Below are positions 35,926 through 44,808 of a stretch of DNA of 64,000 nucleotides, piece after piece (the stretch's first letter is position 1; each line of letters starts with the position of its first letter). This DNA is from Tethybacter castelli. Lineage in GTDB: Bacteria > Pseudomonadota > Gammaproteobacteria > Tethybacterales > Tethybacteraceae. A model generated the notes under the pieces. The model was not told where the DNA came from. It was given only the letters and a program-made list of their open reading frames with translations, and did not search any database. Position numbers and translations under genes: made by a program. Where the stretch lies: positions 62,001 through 126,000 of the forward strand of contig JAZHEJ010000040.1 in NCBI GenBank assembly GCA_036679665.1, written 5' to 3'.

Positions 35926-37298
35926 GTTCTAATCAGCTTGTCAATTTACGTGTCGCACGCCGTCAGTTCGGCTATAGCATCGTTGAAATGGCAATAGTAC
36001 TCGCGGTAATCGGTCTGCTTCTTGGCGTGTCTTTAGTGCCGCTTGGCGCAAAATTTCGGGCTGAAAGAAACAGCGAAGTCAAAGCGCAGCTAGTTGAGAT
36101 CGAACAAGCGCTTCTCGGTTACGCGTTACGACACCGCACACAGCCTGCGGTGGTGGTAATGGAAGATCCAACCCCGGGTGCAGCGACCTTAATATTACGC
36201 TCGCTTATCCCCGGTGACCGTCCTTACCTACCCTGCCCGGATGTAACCGGCGACGGCTTTGAAGACCGGTTTCCTTTACCTGATTCTTCAGTATCAATCA
36301 GCGCGCCGCCTTTGCTTACCTTGGCAATGGTAACGTTAGCCGTGGCCGAAGCGCTTCCCGTTACCGTAACGATGACAAATAACGCGGACACCAACCAATT
36401 GCTTAGCTCAACCTCAGGCGAAACCGGCTTTGGCAATTGCGTTCGCGACAAAGGAGTTGTGCCTTGGGCAACACTTGGTACTCCACCAAATGACCCGTGG
36501 GGTTCGCGCTTCACCTATCGGGTTGATCCGATGTTTGCCAACAGTTTGATAGGCTTTGGCTCGGAAACCCGTTCTGACACCCTTGACCCTCGCGTGGCAC
36601 TAACGACGACAGTTTCGTCGGGCACTACCCTTACCATCTATCAACGCAGGCGCCTTGACGAATACATCAGCGGCGACGTTATCTTAACGCTAAACAACAG
36701 CGATGAAAGCTATTCTACCGTTATTGATGATCGTCCCGGCTTGGTTTGCACAAGACTGGTCGCCACCTTCGGTTGCTCCATGGAAAGCTCTGCGACTATT
36801 GAAGCCGCGGGAGGACAGTTACTCAACAGCATTGTGTCTTCGGCAGTGACGATGTTTAATGTCACGCCCCAAGTTACCGTGGCGCGTCTATACCAAAATC
36901 AAGATATCGTCAGCGGCATGGCCTTTGTCGTTGTGTCCCACGGCGCTAACACCTCAGGCGCCATCCCTCATCAAGAGAGCGCCAACAATATACTCAATAC
37001 AGAATTGGTTTGTTCGCGATTTGAAGGCACAGTATCCACTTGGAGCGTCGAGTCGCCTGAAGCCGAAAATGCCGACAGTGTCGATTTCTGTCGAATTAAC
37101 AGTGGGAGAAATTTACCTGATGATAATTTAATCGGCCTGAATCAGCCACATAATAGCTCATTTGTGGAAATGCCGGAAAATGACGTTACGTTCTTTGATG
37201 ATCAGTTGCGTTATATGAGCGACTCTACACTTTTGCGCGTACTCAGTGCTCGCGGTGCGAACCTTGATCAGCCATTTATTCCGCCAGGACCGTTTTAA
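35922..37298 (+). CDS. Prepilin-like protein B
   Basis: 458 residues. The class III signal QFG|YSIVEMAIVLAVIGLLLG is cut after Gly17, with Glu22 at mature +5. The ectodomain has RPYLPCPDVTGDGFEDR (101-116), which resembles a D-x-[DN]-x-D-G calcium loop, then FGNCVRDKGVVPWATLGTPPNDPWG, TYRVD, and GMAFVVVSHGAN with SPEAENADS towards the C-terminus. I recall similar unnamed pseudopilin-like proteins in Betaproteobacteria. No pilus ATPase, platform or prepilin peptidase gene is in the window, so assembly would use machinery encoded elsewhere. Confidence 0.82.
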   Translation: MSSNQLVNLRVARRQFGYSIVEMAIVLAVIGLLLGVSLVPLGAKFRAERNSEVKAQLVEIEQALLGYALRHRTQPAVVVMEDPTPGAATLILRSLIPGDRPYLPCPDVTGDGFEDRFPLPDSSVSISAPPLLTLAMVTLAVAEALPVTVTMTNNADTNQLLSSTSGETGFGNCVRDKGVVPWATLGTPPNDPWGSRFTYRVDPMFANSLIGFGSETRSDTLDPRVALTTTVSSGTTLTIYQRRRLDEYISGDVILTLNNSDESYSTVIDDRPGLVCTRLVATFGCSMESSATIEAAGGQLLNSIVSSAVTMFNVTPQVTVARLYQNQDIVSGMAFVVVSHGANTSGAIPHQESANNILNTELVCSRFEGTVSTWSVESPEAENADSVDFCRINSGRNLPDDNLIGLNQPHNSSFVEMPENDVTFFDDQLRYMSDSTLLRVLSARGANLDQPFIPPGPF

Positions 37299-37299
37299 T

Positions 37300-38544
37300 A
37301 TGCGCGCAAGTTTGCATCGTCACAGTTCTTCTAGCGGATTTTCACTAGTTGAACTTGGAATTATGTTGGCAGTTATTGGATTGCTTCTAAGCGGCATAGT
37401 TATTCCGTTAAGTTCACAATTGCGCGACAAAGCCTTTCTCAATGCTAGTAATCAAGTCCGCGACGCCATTGATGCTGTAGTTGGTTATACGGTCAGCAAC
37501 CGTACTCCCGGCATCAGACTGGCCTACGGTTATAACCGAACAACCAACCCGAATACCAGTTTTCAATTTGTGGACATTCCCGCCGGCAGGCCATATCTTC
37601 CCTGTCCGGACACTGACGGAGACGGCCTCGAAAACCGGAGATCGTTGGCATTTCCTATTCTCGGCCGAGAAGATCAATCCTTTGTAAGGCTCGATAATAA
37701 CTTTAGCGATGAATATGATTCGCCAAGTGGTTCTCGGCGAAACCCGTTTGGTGGCTGCGAAAGATTTTACGGAGGACTCCCATGGCGCACTTTAGGGTTA
37801 GAACCGACTGATGTTTGGGGTAGTCAGTTAAGCTATGTCGTCAATCCCAACTTTGCGATCGGAGTTTTTGGTTTCGATCAACACACACGTGCCGGCACGA
37901 TAAACATTGTTGCCGATTTCAGTCCGATTGAAGTAAATGACGCTTTTAGTGCGGAAGACGGTTGGGCGCCCATTATTCCTTGTTTACCTACCGACCCTAT
38001 TCCTTGCTCGGTTGACGATTCGCTTGCTTTGGACAGCAGGGCCAGAACCAATATCTTGGCGGAATTGCCAAGGATTTGGGAATTTTATAACTTAAGTAGC
38101 CGAGGTGATACGACCAGGAGTCTTTACACTGACCCAAACTATATTGATTTTATTGACGGTCTTCCTTTTGTAATACTTTCGCATGGCCAGAATAGAACTG
38201 GTTCAGGGGCGCTCGTTTCCGGAACTTACCAATGTAACGACATAAGTGCCGCGAGTAATTTTGAAAGATATAACTCCTTTTTCAGTATTTGCAACTCAGC
38301 GCTCGGTACCTTGATAAATGTTTATTCAGCTACCGATCGCCACATTAACATCTTCGCTTACGAACGAGTTTCGCTTGACAGGTTCAGCGGTACGAGAACC
38401 GCAAATTATCAGAATGTTTCCACTGGCCAAGTCGCATCAGATGATATCGTCGGCTGGCTCACCAGACGCGAACTTGTCAGTCGCCTGCGTACGCTTGATA
38501 TCCTGCCCGCACCCGTATTTGCTGGCTTATTAAGAAATCTGTAG
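37300..38544 (+). CDS. Prepilin-like protein C
   Basis: 414 residues from the ATG at 37300, one base after the stop of protein B; the longer frame from 37246 overlaps B and is rejected. Signal SSG|FSLVELGIMLAVIGLLLSG, Glu18 at mature +5. Then RPYLPCPDTDGDGLENRR (97-114), FGGCERFYGGLPWRTLGLEPTDVWG, LSYVVNPNF, DGLPFVILSHGQN and DDIVGWLTRREL. The DTDGDGLEN loop fits calcium binding. It is the last gene of the operon; hemL follows 63 bases on. Confidence 0.82.
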   Translation: MRASLHRHSSSSGFSLVELGIMLAVIGLLLSGIVIPLSSQLRDKAFLNASNQVRDAIDAVVGYTVSNRTPGIRLAYGYNRTTNPNTSFQFVDIPAGRPYLPCPDTDGDGLENRRSLAFPILGREDQSFVRLDNNFSDEYDSPSGSRRNPFGGCERFYGGLPWRTLGLEPTDVWGSQLSYVVNPNFAIGVFGFDQHTRAGTINIVADFSPIEVNDAFSAEDGWAPIIPCLPTDPIPCSVDDSLALDSRARTNILAELPRIWEFYNLSSRGDTTRSLYTDPNYIDFIDGLPFVILSHGQNRTGSGALVSGTYQCNDISAASNFERYNSFFSICNSALGTLINVYSATDRHINIFAYERVSLDRFSGTRTANYQNVSTGQVASDDIVGWLTRRELVSRLRTLDILPAPVFAGLLRNL

Positions 38545-38607
38545 AAGACTCAAGAAGCCTTTTTTGTTGTCTGACTTGACAACTTTTTGTTACCAATTAA
38601 CGGGAAG

Positions 38608-39891
38608 ATGTCTTGTCGCATGATTCCGTCTGAGCTTATTCCCGGCGCGGTCAATTCTCCGGTTCGAGCGTTTGGCGGTGTTGGCTCGAAAATTAAGCCG
38701 CCGCTCATCGCTTCTGGACGCGGCGCTGTAGTTTATACGGAAGACGGTCGCGCTTTAGTTGATTACGTACATGGTTGGGGTTCGATCATTGCCGGACACA
38801 CCCATCCTGACGTAATGGCCGCAGTTAGCACCCAATGCACTAAGGGTATCGGCTTTGGTATGACTACCAACCTTGAATACGAATACGCCGCAATTTTGCG
38901 CGAACGAGTCGGGCTAGACATGTTTCGCGCCGTAAATTCAGGTACCGAAGCTACGATGACCGCGTTACGTCTAGCGCGAGGATATACCGGTCGCGACCTC
39001 ATAGTCAAATTCGCAGGCTGTTACCATGGGCATGTCGACAGCATGTTAGTCGCAGCCGGATCCGGTGCGCTGACTTTCGGGCATCCATCGAGCGCAGGAG
39101 TAACCCAACAGACAGTGGCTGATACTCTGGTGCTTCCGTACAACGATCCGACAATGCTGCGGGAATGCTTTGCCAAGCATGGCGATAAGATTGCCGGAGT
39201 AATTTTCGAACCGGTCGCCGGCAATATGAATTTAATAATTCCTGACTCGGAATTTATTGACGAATTGGCCGCCTGTTGCAATCAAAGCGGTGCGCTTATC
39301 ATCGCCGATGAGGTAATGACCGGATTGCGCGCCACGCAAAGTCTTGTCATTCGCGACCGTTACCGTGTTGAACCGGATCTAGTATGCTTGGGTAAAGTGA
39401 TTGGTGGCGGATTACCCGCTGCCGCGGTAGCGGGCCGTAGCAAGATCATGTCGCTGCTTGCCCCAACCGGGCCTGTTTATCAAGCCGGAACGTTAGCGGG
39501 CAACCCGCTCGCGCTAACCGCCGCCATCGCGACCATCAACCTGCTGACGCCTGAGGCGCACACGCGGTTAAGCGAAGCGGCAGCTAGATTATGCACCGTA
39601 CTCACAACCGCTGCTGCTGCCGCAAAAATCAAACTTTGCGCACAAAATATCGGCGCGATGGCCGGTTATTACTTGCTGGAAAAATTGCCGCGAAAATTAT
39701 TTGACGTACAGCAAATATCGCAACATCAATATGAAATTTTTTATCAGCATATGCTGGCAGAAGGAGTATTGTTACCTCCTTCGAAATTTGAAGCTTGCTT
39801 CGTGGGTCTGGCTCACGACGACGACGCGTTCAAAGTAACCGAAACCGCCGCTATCGCCGCTTGTCATGCCGTTGCGCAGCTAGCTGAATAA
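38608..39891 (+). CDS. hemL: Glutamate-1-semialdehyde 2,1-aminomutase
   Basis: PLP enzyme making 5-aminolevulinate for haem. Conserved blocks are PGAVNSPVRAFGGVG, FRAVNSGTEATMTALRLARG, KFAGCYHGHVDSMLVAAGSG, the PLP-binding aspartate in IIADEVMTGLR, and the Schiff-base lysine in CLGKVIGGGLPAAA. The start is uncertain: ATG 38608 (about 427 residues) is directly preceded by GGGAAG, while ATG 38620 is better spaced from it. The protein begins a little closer to the conserved block than usual. It converges with lpxC (7-base gap). Confidence 0.95.
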   Translation: MSCRMIPSELIPGAVNSPVRAFGGVGSKIKPPLIASGRGAVVYTEDGRALVDYVHGWGSIIAGHTHPDVMAAVSTQCTKGIGFGMTTNLEYEYAAILRERVGLDMFRAVNSGTEATMTALRLARGYTGRDLIVKFAGCYHGHVDSMLVAAGSGALTFGHPSSAGVTQQTVADTLVLPYNDPTMLRECFAKHGDKIAGVIFEPVAGNMNLIIPDSEFIDELAACCNQSGALIIADEVMTGLRATQSLVIRDRYRVEPDLVCLGKVIGGGLPAAAVAGRSKIMSLLAPTGPVYQAGTLAGNPLALTAAIATINLLTPEAHTRLSEAAARLCTVLTTAAAAAKIKLCAQNIGAMAGYYLLEKLPRKLFDVQQISQHQYEIFYQHMLAEGVLLPPSKFEACFVGLAHDDDAFKVTETAAIAACHAVAQLAE

Positions 39892-39898
39892 GTCGACT

Positions 39899-40843
39899 TT
39901 AGATTTGTAATTGGGCGCCAATCGGGGTGGCTTGGAGCGCCCCGAAATCCGGCAACCCGCTATCTGCCTGTGTAACCTCGTACGTGGAAGGATCATCAAG
40001 TAGCGCGCACATCAGGCGGTTATTTAATTCATGGCCGGGCAATTCGCCGACATAGCGACCTATGATCAGATGCCCATCAATATAACAATCCCCGATCGCG
40101 TCAAGCAGTTTATGAGCGACGAACTCATCCGGCTGGCGTAGTCCCTCTTCATTGAGAACATCGTTGTCGGTCAGCACCACCGCATTTTCCAATGAACCGC
40201 CCAACGCGCGTTTGTTACTGAACATCAACTCCAGATCACGAACAAATCCGAAAGTGCGCGCCCGGGCGATATTGGCCACATAGGCCTGTCGGCTAGTAAA
40301 TTCGAATACTAAGTGCTGCGGAGTGGTACGGATAATCGTTTCAGCAAAATCAAGCCGCATTTCCCAACACGGACGAGCTGCGGGCAGCAATGCGGCTTTG
40401 CGCAACCCGTTATCCATTGATACCTCAATCGGTTTTAAAATTCGGTAAAACTTCTTAGCCGCATCCTGTTCAGCTAAACCGCAATCGCGTAACAAAGTTA
40501 TAAATGGTTGCGCACTGCCATCCATAATCGGCACCTCAGGCCCACCGATTTCGATTACAACATTATCAACACCGCAAGCGCACAGCGCACTCATCAGATG
40601 TTCAACTGTACCGATGCTTGCAGCTCCTTCTTTCAGGGACGTTGCCAGCTTGGTGTCGGTTACGTTGCGAGCTTTGGCACGCACCTTGACATTGGGCTCA
40701 AGATCGGTGCGCACGAAAACAATACCGCTATTTTCAGGAGCCGGCAACAAGCGTAATGAGATCAGCTTGCCGCAATGTAATCCAATCCCCTCAAACCGGA
40801 TTGACGGCTCTGCCACCGTCCGCTGATTGGCATGGGCGATCAT
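39899..40843 (-). CDS. lpxC: UDP-3-O-acyl-N-acetylglucosamine deacetylase
   Basis: Zinc enzyme committing to lipid A synthesis. The 314 residues show His82 in VEHLMSAL, PIMDGSAQPFI, FVAHKLLDAIGDCYIDG with the zinc His and Asp, and GELPGHELNN with the catalytic His. It lies 5 bases after ftsZ, the usual end of the gammaproteobacterial division cluster. It indicates an outer membrane with lipopolysaccharide. Confidence 0.97.
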   Translation of the reverse strand: MIAHANQRTVAEPSIRFEGIGLHCGKLISLRLLPAPENSGIVFVRTDLEPNVKVRAKARNVTDTKLATSLKEGAASIGTVEHLMSALCACGVDNVVIEIGGPEVPIMDGSAQPFITLLRDCGLAEQDAAKKFYRILKPIEVSMDNGLRKAALLPAARPCWEMRLDFAETIIRTTPQHLVFEFTSRQAYVANIARARTFGFVRDLELMFSNKRALGGSLENAVVLTDNDVLNEEGLRQPDEFVAHKLLDAIGDCYIDGHLIIGRYVGELPGHELNNRLMCALLDDPSTYEVTQADSGLPDFGALQATPIGAQLQI

Positions 40844-40848
40844 TTGCC

Positions 40849-41973
40849 CTAGCTGTGCTGGCGGCGCAACAGGGTCGGCAAATCCTTGTCTTCTTCACCA
40901 AGTAGATTACCTTGGAGATTGCTCTTGCGGTTACCCTGCAAAATGCCTCCGGTGCGCCGCTTGATAGGCGGTTGCGCAGAAACTGTTGTGCCACCAAAAG
41001 TCTGGCGTTCGCGATCTAGTCCCGTGGCAATCAGGGTGATGCGGATGCTTTCGCCCATCTCCTTGTCATTAACGAGCCCGAAAAACAAGGCTACATTATC
41101 CGATGCGGTCTTACGAATCACACTCATCGCGTCGCTGAGCTCTGAAGTGGAAAGACTTTCGGCGTCGGCGGTGACATTAATCAGCATCCCGCGCGCATTG
41201 GAAAGCTTGACCCCTTCGAGCAACGGGCATTCGATCACAGCGTTGGCGGCTCGCGCGGCACGATCCACCCCGCTTTCAGTGGCGGTACCCATCATTGCCT
41301 GTCCCATTTCCGACATAACCTTGCGCACATCGGCAAAATCCACATTGATCTGCCCCGGGCAATAAATTATTTCGCAGATTCCGGCAACCGCGTTGCTCAA
41401 TATATCGTCTGAGTGCTTGAACGCTTCGGCCATGCTGATATCCGCACCGTAAACCTCGCTTACCCGGTCGTTCGGTACGATGATAATTGAATCAACGTAT
41501 TTGCTGAGCATCTCAATGCCTGCAGCGACATTATGCTGGCGATTTTCCCAAATATAAGGCTTGGTTACCACCGCCGCGGTCAGGATTTCTTTGTTGCGGC
41601 AGATTTCGGCGATTACCGGAGCGGCACCGGTGCCGGTGCCCCCTCCCATGCCGGCGGTAATAAACACCATGTCGGAGCCGCTTACCATTTCTTCGAGACG
41701 ATCCTGGTCTTGCCTAGCAGCTTCTTGAGCTTTCATGTAATCAGCTCCTACCCCTAAGCCTTTGGCGATATGATGCCCGATCTGAATTCGTTCTCCCCCT
41801 TCTTTGATCTGCTCCAAGGCCTGCGCATCGGTATTTACCGCATACATGCCTACTTCACCGTTCAATGAACTGCCAAGTAACGAGTTGACAGTGTTGCCTC
41901 CGCAACCGCCTACTCCCACGACCTTTATTTTGGCCTTGGACTTGCCTTCATCCACAAAATCAATATTGCTCAT
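40849..41973 (-). CDS. ftsZ: Cell division protein FtsZ
   Basis: Tubulin-like GTPase forming the Z-ring, 374 residues. The GTP-binding signature GGGTGTG lies at 110-116, the T7 synergy loop shows as NVDFADVRKVM, and the C-terminal peptide DLPTLLRRQ resembles the conserved FtsA/ZipA-binding tail. The 41-base gap from ftsA has a GAGGAG ribosome site. It is otherwise standard. Confidence 0.98.
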   Translation of the reverse strand: MSNIDFVDEGKSKAKIKVVGVGGCGGNTVNSLLGSSLNGEVGMYAVNTDAQALEQIKEGGERIQIGHHIAKGLGVGADYMKAQEAARQDQDRLEEMVSGSDMVFITAGMGGGTGTGAAPVIAEICRNKEILTAAVVTKPYIWENRQHNVAAGIEMLSKYVDSIIIVPNDRVSEVYGADISMAEAFKHSDDILSNAVAGICEIIYCPGQINVDFADVRKVMSEMGQAMMGTATESGVDRAARAANAVIECPLLEGVKLSNARGMLINVTADAESLSTSELSDAMSVIRKTASDNVALFFGLVNDKEMGESIRITLIATGLDRERQTFGGTTVSAQPPIKRRTGGILQGNRKSNLQGNLLGEEDKDLPTLLRRQHS

Positions 41974-42014
41974 TTTAATTACTCCTCAAGTATTTTAGAT
42001 AGATTTAGTCAAGG

Positions 42015-43226
42015 CTATTTGCCTTTGAAAATTTTGCGCAGCAAGGTTCCAAACGAACTGCTTTGATGGGGAATATGCTCGTTCATATTATGTTCGCTCC
42101 ACAGCTTGAGCAAGCCTAGCGCCGCGGTAAACTCCGGCCCGGCTAGCTCGTCGGCGAACGGGCCTGAATAATCGTGTTTGCCAATTCGCACCGGCACACC
42201 TAACACTTCGTGCGCTATTTCGACTATGCCTTTGAGATTAGCCATTCCCCCGGTCAAGATTATTCCTGCGGCAAGCCTTTCTGGTCCGAGCCACTCGGTT
42301 AATTCTTGCTTTAATGCGTTAAGCATCTCTTCGACCCGGGCCTCAATCGTCATCGACAAAATATGTGGTTCAATCGCATCCTCTCCTTTGCCGCCGGCGT
42401 CATTCATCGAAACCGAGGATGCTTTGTCAAACTCCACCTGCACCGCACTGCCGATTTCGTGCTTTACTCTGGTGGCGCTGTGCATCGGAATGCGAAACAT
42501 CTTTGCAATGTCGCGATCTATCGCCGACCCGCCGTTTGGTATCGTTCGTAGCAAGCGTGGCGCGCCGGTAGCAAATACGGCCACATCGCAACTGTCGCAA
42601 CCCCAATCTAAAGTCGCCACACCCAAATCGCGTTCGTCTTCTGTGGTCAGCATGCTGCCCGTCGCCAACGCCGAAGAAAGCAAACGTCGGGTAGAAAGTT
42701 TGGCTCCGTCTTGACATGACCTGAGATTGGCCAAAGCATTTTTGCGCGCCGAAACAACATAGGCTTCGGCTTCTAGCAGATTGCCGCTCATACCCAGCGG
42801 ATGCCGAATTCCGGCGTGACCGTCGATCGCGAACTGTTGCTCCAGCACATGCAATATTTCCATATCTTGCGGCAGTGGAAATGCTTGTAAAGTGTCTAAA
42901 GCCAGCTCAATATCCGCATCAGTTACCAAATTGCCCTGAATCTTGACATGGGCGTGTTTTTCCTCACCGCACATATGTTCGCCGGAAACTCCGGCGACAG
43001 CGCCGTGAGTTATCGGACCCCCGGCCATAAGTTCCGCTTGTTGCACCGCGCCGCTAAGAGCCTTGGCCGCACTGTTGATGTCGTTTAGCATACTGTTGGC
43101 ATAACCTTGACTCGCCACGCTTCCCCAACCTGAAACCTCAAAGGAAGTGCCAACCGTCCTTCCGGCCAGTACCACAAACTTGCTAGCACCCAGATCCACC
43201 GCCGCGTATAAATTTTGTTGCTCCAT
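42015..43226 (-). CDS. ftsA: Cell division protein FtsA
   Basis: Actin-like protein tethering FtsZ to the membrane, 403 residues. Visible are the phosphate-1 motif VDLGASKFVVLAG, the 1C domain, TLDWGCDSCDVAVF (phosphate 2), IPNGGSAIDRDIA, ILTGGMANLKGIVEIA, and the C-terminal amphipathic helix SFGTLLRKIFKGK. Its start shares one base with the ftsQ stop. Confidence 0.96.
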   Translation of the reverse strand: MEQQNLYAAVDLGASKFVVLAGRTVGTSFEVSGWGSVASQGYANSMLNDINSAAKALSGAVQQAELMAGGPITHGAVAGVSGEHMCGEEKHAHVKIQGNLVTDADIELALDTLQAFPLPQDMEILHVLEQQFAIDGHAGIRHPLGMSGNLLEAEAYVVSARKNALANLRSCQDGAKLSTRRLLSSALATGSMLTTEDERDLGVATLDWGCDSCDVAVFATGAPRLLRTIPNGGSAIDRDIAKMFRIPMHSATRVKHEIGSAVQVEFDKASSVSMNDAGGKGEDAIEPHILSMTIEARVEEMLNALKQELTEWLGPERLAAGIILTGGMANLKGIVEIAHEVLGVPVRIGKHDYSGPFADELAGPEFTAALGLLKLWSEHNMNEHIPHQSSSFGTLLRKIFKGK

Positions 43227-43900
43227 TATGTTTCTTGCTTGGTTTCCAAACCGGTTACCGCCATGCCATGCGGATAGCGCAAATCTACGCGAATACTGTT
43301 GCCCTCGCCAAGCACTGACTGAACTCGCGGCCAGCTTGCAATTAAACGGTCCAGCCGCTCGCGTAATTTCCCTTCACCAAGCAACAACACCCAGCCGTTG
43401 TTTAAAAACATCCGCCAGCCGTCTTCAGCGTGGTACATCTGATTGATGTTTACTCCCAATTTATCAATCTGTTTGCTCATATCGGTGTACAAAGCGACTG
43501 CTTGCGGCAACAATGCGGTTTCTACTTCGAAGATTGGCAGGCTAGCGTTTGTTTGGCCTGGGTACCACTGACCGGTGCGGTCAACCAGACCCCCTTGCGC
43601 TGCCCGTGCAACCGGTTCGCGAGCCTGAACATTAACGACCAGCCGATCCGGATAAACTTTTTCGACTTCAACTTTACGCACTCCTGGCAATACCGCCAGC
43701 TCTGCTTCGATAACGTCGAATTTTCCGAAGACCAGCGACATCTGACCGGCCTGAGATAAAGCGTTACGCACGTTGGCAACAGTAATTTTGGCTCGGTCAC
43801 CACGCACTTCGACCTGCTCCAGATGAAACAGTGGCCCGGCGGTGCTAAACACTGCCAGCAGTAGTACCAGCGCGCCGATAAGGACTAGTTCTTTAATCAT
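43226..43900 (-). CDS. ftsQ: Cell division protein FtsQ
   Basis: Bitopic divisome protein linking FtsA/FtsK to FtsL-FtsB. The 224 residues have one N-terminal membrane segment (about 5-22), then a POTRA domain starting LEQVEVRGDRAKIT and the beta domain with VNVQAREPVARA, LVDRTGQWYPG, WRMFLNNGWVLLLGEG and RVDLRYPHGMAV. It is a little shorter than E. coli FtsQ because the cytoplasmic part is almost absent. It overlaps ddl by 4 bases. Confidence 0.94.
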   Translation of the reverse strand: MIKELVLIGALVLLLAVFSTAGPLFHLEQVEVRGDRAKITVANVRNALSQAGQMSLVFGKFDVIEAELAVLPGVRKVEVEKVYPDRLVVNVQAREPVARAAQGGLVDRTGQWYPGQTNASLPIFEVETALLPQAVALYTDMSKQIDKLGVNINQMYHAEDGWRMFLNNGWVLLLGEGKLRERLDRLIASWPRVQSVLGEGNSIRVDLRYPHGMAVTGLETKQET

Positions 43901-44808
43901 TCGGCAAGCCTCAAAATACGTCTAATAAGTTCTGTGCTGTCGATACCGGCTGCGGCTGCGGCCTGAGGAACCAAAGAATGGCTAGTCATCCCCGGTACGG
44001 TATTAATCTCAAGTAGGTATAAATCATGACCGCTGATCATCAAATCAACGCGCCCCCAGCCTGCGCATCCTAGCAGGCGATAAGCTTCTCGAGCCAGTTG
44101 TTGGGCCTTATCATCAAGTTGTTTGGGTACCTGCGGTGGACAGATGTAGCGGGTGGTATCAAGCTCGTATTTGGCCGCGTAGTCGTATACCCCCGACGCC
44201 GCCTCGATGCGAATCCCCGGTAAGAGCAAGTCTCCCACGATTCCGTAGGTAAGTTCGATCCCTTCAACAGTTTGTTCCACGATAACCTTGCTATCTAGCA
44301 TAAGGGCTTCTTGCACTGCCGACTCCACTTCGGCGCGGTTGCGCGCACGGCGGGTCGCGCAACTTGAGCCTCCACAATTAGGTTTTACAAATACGTCATG
44401 GCCCAAAGTAAGTTCAATTTCGTTCAACGTATCGTTTGAGCAGTCTTCAACCGTTTTCCACGATGCCGTGGGCAGACCGGCCAAATACCATATCTGCTTG
44501 CTTAGCGTTTTGTCCATGGCCAACGCGCACGGCAAATGACGCGAACCGGTGAAAGGAATATTCATCATTTCCAACGCGGCCTGCACGGTGCCGTCCTCAC
44601 CGGAACCACCATGCAAAATAATGAACGCGCAGTCCGTTTTCAGATCACGCAGTTCGGCGATATTATGATCGCGCGGATCAAAGCGCACCACCTCCGCGCA
44701 CAACTGTTCTAATTCCTTGCCCACCATCTGCGCGGATGATAACGATACTTCACGTTCTGGCGTGTCTCCACCCAAAAGTAGCGCCACCTTGCCAAATTCC
44801 TTGCTCAT
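43897..44808 (-). CDS. ddl: D-alanine--D-alanine ligase
   Basis: ATP-grasp ligase making the D-Ala-D-Ala dipeptide of peptidoglycan. The 303 residues show VALLLGGDTPEREVSLSSA, ILHGGSGEDGTVQAALE, FVKPNCGGSSCATRRA and LLEINTVPGMTSHSLVPQAA. The usual HG-x-x-GEDG and NT-x-PGMT signatures are intact. It corresponds to ddlB by position between murB and ftsQ. Confidence 0.97.
   Translation of the reverse strand: MSKEFGKVALLLGGDTPEREVSLSSAQMVGKELEQLCAEVVRFDPRDHNIAELRDLKTDCAFIILHGGSGEDGTVQAALEMMNIPFTGSRHLPCALAMDKTLSKQIWYLAGLPTASWKTVEDCSNDTLNEIELTLGHDVFVKPNCGGSSCATRRARNRAEVESAVQEALMLDSKVIVEQTVEGIELTYGIVGDLLLPGIRIEAASGVYDYAAKYELDTTRYICPPQVPKQLDDKAQQLAREAYRLLGCAGWGRVDLMISGHDLYLLEINTVPGMTSHSLVPQAAAAAGIDSTELIRRILRLAE

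Noticed and set aside
26778..38544. Prophage or genomic island spanning the pilin-like operon.
   Set aside because: No integrase, att repeat, tRNA junction or phage gene; composition by eye is like the neighbours.
38545..38607. Rho-independent terminator after the pilin-like operon (run of Ts at about 38562).
   Set aside because: No stable GC-rich stem precedes the T-run; only a weak 4-base pairing could be drawn.
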